A stretch of 64,000 nucleotides of DNA from Sarcocystis neurona (lineage: Eukaryota; Apicomplexa; Conoidasida; Eucoccidiorida; Sarcocystidae): contig KL647290.1 of the NCBI GenBank assembly GCA_000727475.1, positions 5,653,886 through 5,717,885 on the forward strand. Reading direction: 5' to 3'. The stretch's first letter is position 1. Each line of letters opens with the position of its first letter. The translations under genes and the position numbers were made by a program. The notes beneath the pieces were generated by a model that ran no database searches, was not told where the DNA came from, and was given only the letters and a program-made list of their open reading frames with translations. Shown here piece by piece: positions 55,477 to 64,000 of this stretch.

Positions 55477-56217
55477 CTAAACAAACCCAAACCATCTTGT
55501 GACAATGCCACAGAAAGCGCCTTCATAAAAAGCCAGTCTCCCGCAACGCTGGAGATCGTCTCCACAGCACACTGTCACGCACCCAGTATAGGCAAACGCG
55601 TGTACTATTACAGAATACGTCACACTCCATGGAGTAGCATATTTGATCCTTTCCTGGTACTGTTGAAAGCACCCTCTCGTATACAAATTCTATAAAGAAT
55701 AACCCCCACTAACGGTAAATGCATCAGTCCCACAGACAACATTAGGTAGAACCTTGAATGCTACATTTACTGCACCTGCTACACAACCACCTAGAAAGTC
55801 ACCGCGTGCGCAGCACTTAAAGACACTTGTCTTCCGTGTGTTGTGGTTCATGCATCTTAAAACGCAAGCGAGTTTGCGTAATGCACTCGCAATGCCAAAT
55901 GCACATGCATGTACACAATTATGTGTGCAGACCCAAAAAGTGTAAACGAGAGCTAAAGGAGACAAACATTATAATGAGTGTTAGCAAATAAATGCAAAGG
56001 TCTCCGTGTGGAATTCCATTCTTTTTCACCACAAGTCACAAGCAGTATCGAGCTACTCTTCTGCTTTGCCCCTTGGACTGCTTATGGCAGCGTCATTAAT
56101 AGTGTGGAAGCAGCTATGTGCAGGAGGTACCTCTAACGCAGAGGTGCTGATCGAATAGTCAGTAGCCGGCACCGCATTACTTGAGCACTCATCTATACGT
56201 GCACATACACGTGTCGC
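55477..56217 (-). CDS. Cys-containing, partly hydrophobic protein 3' end
   Basis: Exon 55790-55714 (CVAGAVNVAFKVLPNVV) joins in phase to 55659-55477 (acceptor GTGCTTTCAACAG, RIKYATPWSVTYSVIVHAFA, stop). The intron would be 54 nt with a GTTAGT donor. The combined peptide has seven cysteines and a hydrophobic run that could be beta strands or one membrane span. An upstream exon, 56217-56131 (acceptor CTTCCGTGTCGTTCACAG, RVCARIDECSSNAVPATDYS, donor GTACCT), is convincing alone but its phase does not match 55790, so an exon is missing between. The paired cysteines suggest a secreted or membrane protein (inference). Coccidian surface antigens are cysteine-containing, but I see no motif that assigns it to them. 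Confidence 0.45.
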
Positions 56218-56461
56218 CTGTGAACGACACGGAAGAGCGCGAAGAGGTGGGTCAGGAACCAAACAACCGTTCTCTCCTCTTTTCCTTCTAGCACGTCTCT
56301 GTTTTGGTTTCTACAAAGTGTCTACGCCGCTACAAAGGGAAACATAACTCATCCACGTGCACTACTTCAGGGAAGCTTGGCTCGACCGCTTGAGGGCTTC
56401 ATGTTTCTCAATGCGGATATCTATTGAGTTGGTTCCCCCTGCCCTCGCTCGACATTTGTGT

Positions 56462-56508
56462 CGATATATATATATATATATATATATCATATATATATAT
56501 ATATATAT
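56462..56508. repeat. Isolated (TA)n microsatellite
   Basis: Two pure TA runs separated by a single interruption (ATCATA) in an otherwise repeat-poor region, between two minus-strand genes. Confidence 0.85.
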
Positions 56509-56818
56509 GAGAGAGCTGTTAGGAGCACCGGTGTCAGCTTGCATACTCTACTCAAACGCCACAAATCTTCCCGCCGGCTGATTGGCATCCACTCCGACCA
56601 GCTGCATATACACCCACGTCGCTAGAAAAAGTTCACACGCGCAGACGTAAAAAGTTGCACACTAGACACACCTGTTTAGACCCGCACTCGTTACGTGCAG
56701 TACGTGCGTCTCTTTCAAGCTCCTAATTTTGTGAGAGTCAAAGCTGATATTCTGCCTCGTCTACAACGAGAAAGAAAGACAGGAAAGCTACCGTAGCCCC
56801 CCGCAGAAATTCTGTAGA

Positions 56819-58818
56819 CTACATGTAGCGCGAAAGGACGTACTGTGTGCTCAAACACTCATAGTAGTAAAGTGGTGCCGCGTCGAGGTTGCGTGCGCAG
56901 CATTCCTTGCCTCCAGAGGTGACACGATTGAAATTTTGTCTTCGCGACTCAGACAGCTCTACTCTTTCTTCCTGCATCAGTACACTCGTGCGTGGCCACC
57001 CAGAGGGGCTGTACATGTCCGCCACAGAGGCAGCTTTGACATCTGCGATGCTGCCCAATGTAGCATGGAGGTACATGTGGCAGAATCGTTGGTGGATTTG
57101 TGATCTTTGTCTGCCTTCAGATATCAATTTCTTTAGACGTTCCGTTGTTTTTGATCAGAAGCTAGACGACAAACGTCAATAGCTGATTCAGTACCTTTTG
57201 GTAGGTCTCGTGGAATTGTTTCGATGTCCTGTACCGGATTCGCCTTCTGTTAGCACTGATTCCTTCGAGTTCATGTTTCCACCTGTCTCTTTTTGCTTTA
57301 CGTCATTTCCGGAGTATACGCACTCCCTCGAGCCTCAGTGTACGCTTCCGTAATTCTCGTCGCCTATCGATATTGACGTGTTCGCTCGTTAGTATTCATG
57401 AGTTTAGCGACGGCTACTACGTAAGCGGGTAGCTCCGCATGCTGGTAGACACGCACGAGAGCCTACTTCCGTCTCCATCGGCCACTTGGTTCGTCCGTCT
57501 ACGTTGACACGCCTATTGTTTGGCTGTTTAGGCCTCTTCTTTATTTTAGTGACACATTTGTGCAACATCTCTCCCTCCACTGTGCGTACACCGTACGGTG
57601 CGGAGGTCACGGCTAGCTGCCGTTCCAGTGAGACTTACTACCGGGAGATGCTCTGGGGATTCGCGTATATTTTGTTCTGTCTTGATGATTCTTTGATATT
57701 TCCCGCCTCTCTCTCCCCGTTTTAGCTGTCTTGAAGGTGTCCTGCTGGTATATGTGTCGGATCGTATAGATATGCTTTTCTACCCTTCGTAACAGCCGTT
57801 GCGACCTTTCGGTAACGTCCAGCATATCTCTGCTGGAGCGGGGGCGGAAACCTCGAGACCGGGCTTTCGTTGTCACGATAGTCGATTTAGACAAATTCCT
57901 GCGGAAGTGTCAGCACTCAGACCCTTCGCTACACAAGAATTCGCCGTCCTCTAGAAGGACAATTTGTGTAGATCTCGTGGTTTCTACGAAGAAATCCACC
58001 ACGCTTTCCTTCACTGCGCGCGTGTCGCAGAAGGATGACCTCGTACGATGTGCGTATGCATCTCTACAAGCCCCCTTCAAATAAGTACCAGCAGCTCCTC
58101 TTGTTATTTTCAACCGTGCAACGTTAATGAGGCAACTTCTTCCTTTTGTCCTGATCAAAGATACCAGTGATTCAGCATCCAGGCAAAGCGGACCCGCCAA
58201 CTTTTTGCTCTGGTGTGTAGTACTATCCTTGTGCGCGAGGCCAAGCATTCAGTTGCATCAAAATTTCATCGCGATATTACTCTGTCTTCTAGTCCACGCT
58301 ACTCCATAAGAGATTCCTGAGCACCGCCGTGCGTCTGCAGACACGGACACGCGAGAACCCTGCGTACGTGGGCGCATCTTTTCAGTCCTCGAATATTCGT
58401 GCGGCACACCTGCTTGCGCACGACACGGGTATCTGAATTTTTGTCCGTTGGCTGCCGTCGTTGCTTCGTCTTGGCAAAGATGATTTACCATACGCTCCAT
58501 GTCTCAACGGTGCTCGTGCATTCGTTTAGAACCGGACTGTTGTCAATCTCCAGTGCCGGCTTCGTACCGTCCCTCTCTACCCTCTTCCGTATTTCCCCTA
58601 TCTGGTTCCTACTACTCCTTTACAGCCGGCTCGCTCTATTTCACTGCGATCACAGGCGGCCGCCTTCCCAACAACGTTTCACTCCTTACCGACTGCCGCA
58701 CGCCGTGGGCTGAACGCCCCAGGGAGGACGTGTAGCCGGTCTGCCGGGGCACTAAAAGGTCTGACACGCTTTCAACTATCCACCGCGCCAGTTGTACCGT
58801 CTTCCTCCCCACGTGCAC
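56819..58818 (-). CDS. Multi-exon basic protein gene, unknown function
   Basis: Terminal exons 57898-57639 and 57114-56819 agree in phase. The first (acceptor GACACTTCCGCAG, donor GTAAGT) is basic and reads RSSRDMLDVTERSQRLLRRV then IYTIRHIYQQDTFKTAKTG. The last reads QIHQRFCHMYLHATLGSIAD, VELSESRRQNFNRVTSGGKE and ends YYECLSTQYVLSRYM with TAG. Upstream candidates are 58818-58692 (VQLARWIVESVSDLLVPRQ, donor GTAAGG), an ATG frame at 58500 (MERMVNHLCQDEATTAANG) and 58.23-58.09 kb (CLDAESLVSLIRTKGRSCLI). Their joins to 57898 were not proved and they may be separate genes. No recognised domain; the long helical basic first exon could bind nucleic acid (inference). Confidence 0.5.
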
Positions 58819-58999
58819 GTATATAGGCCAGATATACTACGGACAGGTTTAGGTTCAGCTGCGTCGTAGACGGCGACTTCTCACGTACGCGCATGTCCTG
58901 TCGCTGACATTACGAGGCGACAGCTCTTGCGCAGGCCTACAACTGGGGAGGCCCCCAGGTGCATCGGGATGCATCGCTATTCACTCAAAACTGCGAAGA

Positions 59000-59640
59000 G
59001 GTATACTATCTACACACGTAGATGTGTATATATATATATATATGTACACCAGTATACAATATGTACGCCCACACATATGACCGTAGGTGCGTGCGTATAT
59101 ACAATTGACGCGCTACGAATACACCTACGTAGATCTGCACAAGGGAGAGATGTCGAGGTAGTCGGGCAGTGACACTTTGCCTTTTTCTCAAATGCAGCAT
59201 CTCGAACGTTCTTTTTTTGCCAAGTAAATTCAGAATAGATTGCCGCAGGAGTACGACGCGCAACTGACTTCCTAGGCACGCACGATGAGAAGAAGCTCGG
59301 GAGGTGCCTACGCGATGCGTAGACGACGAGGTAGCGCCAAAAACAGGAGTGCATCCGGTCGTCCACCCAGGGACAGGAGAGCAAGTCAGCTGCTGCCGCT
59401 CTGTAACCGCGCGACTGAGCAGAGGAGGAGTCTCGAAGAAAAAACTGGGACTCCCAGTCTGTATGCCTCTGCAGTGTGCTCAAGCGAGTGCGGTAGCCTC
59501 CTGCTGTTCGGCCACACGCGAAGGAAGCCTGCGTTCTAGCCGCAGCCACCTGTCGGCGCCTCCTCTAGGGCGTACAGACACCCGACGGAGTACACAATAC
59601 CTGACTTCTGTCCGCGCATTTCTTTGAGCAACCTGTCTAC
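59000..59640. other. Ambiguous locus: open on both strands, TA microsatellite at 59.03 kb
   Basis: The minus strand is open 59549-59010 (contains AIYSEFTWQKKNVRDAAFEK); the plus strand is open 59304-59627 (starting VDDEVAPKTGVHPVVHPGTG after an AG at 59309). Both have plausible composition and weak splice signals. A TA run lies at 59.03-59.04 kb. I cannot choose. Confidence 0.3.
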
Positions 59641-60004
59641 ATTCGTGTCTTTTCCTGCAAAATTCAGGCGCAGGAACACCCAAGTGGATATAGACACTGT
59701 TGGCTCCAGCGCCGTGATATGCGCACTATATCTGAGCCTTCATGCAAACATATATATATACATACATTTGTGTATACCTTTAACAGTCCTTTTATATGCG
59801 TTCAAGTGTCTGTAATGTAAAAATAAAAGTAAACATATATATTGATGTGTATACGTACATAGATCTGTACGTATGTATATATATGTAGAGAGAGAGACAG
59901 ATATATTGGCGAAGGTAGCCAGTGACTGCCAGGGTATTGTATGTGCGGTGACAGCTCCACATGGAGCTGAGAGGAGTCATTTCTGCCGAAGAAAGTTTTT
60001 CTTT

Positions 60005-60619
60005 TTAGTCGTATTCAAGAAGACAGGACTTTGACACTTCGCTTCCTCGCTTTCTCGCATGCTTCTGCGTATGTGAGAAGAAGAAGAAAGGACTGAGCTG
60101 CGGCCGCTTCTTGTGCGCCTCTGTCTGCAGGTTCCCTCTGCTGCTGAGAGCCTCTGTCATATCGAGCGTTCTCTCCTCCTTTCGACTGTCTTTCACTCTT
60201 CTCTTCTTTCGTGCGCTTTCTGTCTTCTCGTTTTCATTCTCTTCCTTCACCTGTGTCCCTTTCTTTTCCCCTTCGTTTTCTCTTCCTTCTGGCGTCTCCT
60301 CGCCTCTGTCTCATCCGTCTCGTCTCGCCCTTCCGAGTTCTTTTCTGCTGTTCTCATGCTCTGCCTGTCTTCCTCGCTTCTTCCTGGTCTGTTCCATTCC
60401 TGTCATCTCCTCGTCCTCTCCCGACCCCTTCCTCGTCTCTACGAAGAGTCCGTTTCGTTCTAACATCTCAGCAGAGCTCCTGCCGGTCAACAGACCACTC
60501 CCTCTGGTTCCATAGCAGCACCGTTGCTTGCTGCGGCTGCTGCTGCGACTGCGGCTGCTGCAGCTGCTGCGGCTGCTGCGGCTGCTACCCCCGGGGTTTC
60601 TCTCTGTCTTCCCATTCAT
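60005..60619 (-). CDS. Arg/Ser-rich basic protein gene (candidate)
   Basis: An ATG frame begins at 60619 (MNGKTERNPGG) and runs into an Arg/Ser dipeptide-rich tract resembling an RS domain (SSRSSRSSCSSRSRSSSRSK). It continues SAEMLERNGLFVETRKGSGE and ends at TGA 60311. A second frame, 60250-60005, gives KEERTLDMTEALSSRGNLQT and a basic tail. A donor-like GTGAAG near 60263 could be involved in linking them, but the join is not proved. RS domains are established in splicing regulators, yet no RNA-recognition motif is visible. The start codon faces the plus-strand gene that begins at about 60650, a close divergent pair. Confidence 0.42.
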
Positions 60620-60649
60620 TCTCTGCTTCTGGTTTAGTTCTCTTTGTTT

Positions 60650-61030
60650 CTGCCGCGAGGAAGGAAACGTTCGTCAACATTGCTTCTCAGCTGCATGCGT
60701 ATATCTCCTCGTCAACGCGTGGACAAGAACTCCTGCAACAGCAGCAGCCGCTGCGGAGACAGCAGCACCTGCGGCCGCAGCAGCAGCACACTGCCCAGCA
60801 AATGCAGGGAGACAGCAGCAGTGAGGCGGGAGCATGCTTAACAGCAGTTGGAGCATGTGGGACGGGGAAGTGGGCGGCCTCTTGCTCTCAAGCGGAAGAA
60901 GAAGAAGCAGCGACAGCAGCCTGGAAGCAGCAGCAGCAGCGTCGTCATGTCGCAGCAGCAGGGGTCGATCGCGCAGCGGCAGCACCAGGGGACTGTGAGA
61001 CGGAGCGGCAGCAACAGCAGGTGAAACTGC
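60650..61030 (+). CDS. First visible exon of a Gln/Ala-rich gene
   Basis: After the acceptor TTTGTTTCTGCCGCGAG the plus frame reads KETFVNIASQLHAYISSSTR, then poly-Gln, Ala and Ser-rich sequence ending ETERQQQQ, followed by a GTGAAA that may be a donor. The frame then changes to the Ala-rich frame of the following long ORF, so an intron, a sequence error or a frame change lies near 61030. The structured first 25 residues suggest a real exon. Confidence 0.45.
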
Positions 61031-61032
61031 TA

Positions 61033-64000
61033 AACAGCAGCTGCTGCAGGAGCAGCAGCAGCAGGAAAAGCAGTCACAGGAGTAGCAGGAGCAGCAGCAG
61101 TTGCAGCAGGAGCCGCAGCAGTTGCAGCAGAAGGAGCAGCAGGAGGAGGAGGAGCAGCAGCGGGAGCAGGAGCACCAGGAGGAGGAAAAGGAGCAGCAGG
61201 AGGAACAGGAGTGGCTGCAGCAGTGGACACCGCCATTGCATCCTCAGGAGCAGGAGTAGCAGCAGGGGGGATCTCTGCACCGCCGAAGAGAGACTACCAA
61301 CACAGCAACTGTTTTTCTTTGCATGTGGCACATCTGTTGGACGAAGTATTTGTTGTCGACCCCCTTACCAAAATGTCGGCGCATTCAGAAATTTCTGCTG
61401 CTGTTGACTTTCCTGCTGCAGCAGCAGCTGCTGCTGCTATGGACGCCGGTGCTGTTCAGAGCAACCGTCTTCCCGGCGCTGCATTTGGTGCTGCTGCAGC
61501 GTCGTTCCCCGCGTGGGGTTCGTCTTCTGCTTCCTTCGCTGCGCCTGTTCGGGCTGCCCCTGTTCCTCTTTCTTCTTTTCCTGATCCTTTTTCTCCGGCT
61601 GTCCCTTTTGCTGCTGTTCCTGCTGCTGCGTCTTTGCCGCAGGGCTCCTCGCCGGACACGGGTGGAATTCTGCGGCATCCTTCCTTCCTCGCCGCCTACG
61701 GTGCGCCGCAGGCTTTTCCGTTTGCGAGGTTGCCTTCGTCCACTTCCCATGTGCCTCCGTCGTCTTCGTCCGTTCCTGCTGCGGTTGCCAGTGGTGTGTG
61801 TTTCCCTGTTGCCGCGTTTCCTGGAGGAGCCACGGTCCCTGCTGCGGGTGGAAGAGGAGGCGTACGTCTGGCTTCTGCATTTGCGTCGGTAGACAGCGCT
61901 TTCTGGCCTGCAGGAGCAGCGAGAAGAGAGACAGCGAAACCCTCCCGTAGCTGCGTGTGGTCGGCTGCGGGGTCGTCCGCGTCGCTGGGGACCTCCCGTG
62001 TCGCCTCCGCCGTTGCTGCTGCGGAGCGAGCCGCTAGCAGGGACTATTTGCTGCAGCTTCCTTCGACGCTGCTGCAGCACTTCGCCGTCTCGAGTTGGGC
62101 GGGGCTTCTCTTCAACGCCTCGGGGTCCGCTCGGCGTATCTACTGGCGCGCGCGCTTCACCTGCAAAGAGGCAGAGAGGAGCAGCGGCAGCAACAAGCAC
62201 AAGACAGAGCAGTGCAGCCACACTGAAGGACCGTGCAGCAGCAGGGGCAAGAGCAGCAGCAACAAAGGGAGCAAGAGCGCGCGGAGCCGAGGCGATGAAA
62301 ACGGTGCAGAACGGAGGAGGAGCTGCACTTGCAGCGGAGTAGAAACGCGCAGCAGTGCGAGTCGTAGCAGCAGCAGCAGCAGTCTGCTGCGGAGGAGCAG
62401 CAGTGTCCAGCGCAGCAGCAGCCGCACTAGAGTGAGGAAGCAGGTCAGCAGCAGCAAAGGCTCGAGAGGTGTGCGCAGCAAGGCGACGACGCGCGCCGAG
62501 AGCTTGGGCCGAAGCAGCAGCAGCAAATGGTGGCGAAGTGGGAAGCGGCGGGGCACCAGCAAAGGCGGTCGGCTGCCGCGTTCCTCCTCTGGCAGAAGTG
62601 CGAAGAATAGCAGCAGAAGCAGAAAAGAAGAAAGAGGAAAAGTAACAGGACGGTGCACCTGCTGCAGCGACACTCGCCGACGACGCAGCATTTTCTTTGA
62701 GAGCGGCCCATGTGCTGCTCTCATTTCTAGTCGCGCCGAAGACATGTGGAGACAAATGAAACAGCGGTGGCTGCTGCTGTCTCCTGCAGTGAGAGTTGCA
62801 ACTCTTCCAGAGTTACCTACTCTCGCCTGGTTTCATTTGCTGCTCTACTACGATGCTCTGTTGGCCTATCACCTGCACTTCCTGCCGAAAGCTCTTGCAG
62901 CGTACCGGCAAAATGCAGCAGGAGGGGCAGATATACCTGCGGCAGCAGCAGCAGGGAACCCAGCAGCAGGAACAGCAGGAGAAGCAGGAGGAGCAGGAGT
63001 GGAAGGAGCAACAGGAGGGACAGCAGCACTTGCAGCAGGGACAGGAGCGCTGGCAACAGGGACAGCAGCAGCAGCAGCAGGGATAGCCGCACTAGCAGTA
63101 GGGACACCAGCAGCAGGAGAAGGAGGAGACGTCAGTCGAGGAAAAGGAGCAGCAGCGCAGCCGTGCAGGCAGCAGGAAGCGAAGAGAGACCGGAGATTGG
63201 TGGTGCTGCGACGTCCTCAGGAGAATGCGCTGCGTCACGAGCCGGCCACTGCAGCTGCTTCTCTTGCACCTGCTGCTGCTGGTGATGCTGCTGCTGGTGG
63301 TACTGCTGCTAACCTAGTGGTGGAAAACTCGCGTTTTCTCTGCGTACCCTCTTGTTCCCCAGCAGCAGAAGACCTGCGTCCCCCAGCTGCTTCTCCTGCT
63401 GCCTCTTCGCCGCTCTCCACTTGCTCCTCTCTTTCTTCTTTATCCTGGCAGGATGCTTCTTCCTCGCAAGTTGCTGCAAATTTACAAGCGGGTGAGGAAG
63501 TCGTCGGACCACCTGCTGTGGGATGCTGCTGCTAGGACGCTGCTGCTCTGTCTGCTTGTCAAAGTCCTGCTCGTGCTGCGCTTCGCATAGAGTTCCTTAC
63601 AGTTCCCACATCTTCCACTGCTGCTACTGCTTTTGCTCGTCCGCCTCGTCTTCTTGCTCCTGCTGCTGCTGCGCTCGCTCCCCCGTCTCGTCGTCCTCCT
63701 CGTGCTGCTGCTGCTGATGATGATGATTTTTCCGCTGCTCCCCTGAACCTGTTGCGGCTTTTCCTCGTGTTCCTCCTTCCACTGCTGCTGCAGGGTAGAA
63801 CTTCAACTTTTGTCGGGCTGCGGCGCTTGCTGCTGCTGCTTGCCTTCTGCGGCGAGAGACCTTGTCGCAGCTGCTGCTTCCGCTACAAGACCGGGTGTTG
63901 GTGGTCGCTTTGCAGCCGCGTTTTTCCTTCTTTGCTGCTGCGGTCGCCTCGCCACTGCTGCGTGTCCTGGCTGCTGCGTCCTCTCTCTGCTGCTGCAGCA
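61033..64000 (+). CDS. Very long Ala/Ser/Gly-rich gene, continues past window
   Basis: The plus frame is open from 61033 (after TAA) to a GTGAGG donor at 63492, over 800 codons. Poly-Ala and Gly/Ala runs are followed by a structured stretch around HVAHLLDEVFVVDPLTKM, then Pro/Ser/Phe-rich sequence and a Ser/Arg/Lys-rich basic region. A second structured stretch at 62.75-62.92 kb reads RVATLPELPTLAWFHLLLYY. More Ala/Gly repeats follow. Intron 63492-63602 (111 nt, acceptor CATAGAGTTCCTTACAG) joins in phase to an exon with poly-Ala, four Asp, and APLNLLRLFLVFLLPLL, open to the window edge. The conserved-looking islands are the parts likely to identify it; I do not recognise them. A stop at 63535 would end the protein if the intron is retained. 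Confidence 0.6.

Noticed and set aside
57486..57725. Plus frame ending in Ser/Pro sequence
   Set aside because: Largely overlaps a phase-supported minus exon (57898-57639) and its intron; no acceptor or donor fits.

Overview
This window is nuclear DNA from a protist, most likely a coccidian apicomplexan of the Eimeria type. Three observations support this. Short exons are bounded by eukaryotic GT-AG signals. There are many CAG/GCA/AGC trinucleotide runs that would encode poly-Gln, poly-Ala and poly-Ser. Long repeat-poor stretches alternate with long repeat-rich ones. Such homopolymer runs and a segmented poor/rich chromosome layout are established features of Eimeria; the genus assignment is inference. 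No rRNA, tRNA, CRISPR array, transposase, reverse transcriptase or bacterial-type operon was recognised. No predicted protein could be assigned confidently to a known family, so gene symbols are empty.

Layout. About 1-13.8 kb is repeat-poor and carries compact multi-exon genes: a minus-strand gene at 5.16-0.63 kb, a small membrane-protein candidate at 5.84-5.24 kb, a clear four-exon 3' end at 6.73-6.05 kb, a gene fragment at 9.3-8.2 kb, then plus-strand exons at 10.1-13.8 kb. About 13.8-53.4 kb is repeat-rich: (TA)n, (CA)n and TACATATA microsatellites fill introns and spacers, interrupted by islands of coding sequence. These include a minus Ser-rich gene (16.3-15.0), plus exons at 18.0-18.8, a plus 711-codon Ala/Ser-rich ORF (20.6-22.8), minus genes at 23.7-23.1 and 26.9-25.6, a minus gene crossing a 555-base N gap (34.8-27.4), a minus Gln/Ala/Ser-rich gene (40.9-35.2), a minus Lys/Glu/Arg-rich gene (46.9-44.8) and a minus purine-rich tract (52.3-50.6). 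About 53.4-59 kb is repeat-poor again, with three minus multi-exon genes. From 60 kb to the window end the trinucleotide runs return, with a divergent pair: a minus Arg/Ser-rich gene and a long plus Ala/Ser/Gln-rich gene that runs off the window.

Gene models were built by eye. I looked for an open frame, a polypyrimidine-AG acceptor, a GT donor, and agreement of codon phase across each junction. Where several junctions agree in phase the model is fairly secure; where only one exon was seen I say so. The trinucleotide runs leave several loci open on both strands, so strand is uncertain there. Nothing shows the genes acting in one pathway. The unusual content is the repeat architecture: minisatellites of 14, 26, 27 and 34 bp, larger tandem duplications inside microsatellite deserts, and a tandem array of splice-acceptor-like sequences.
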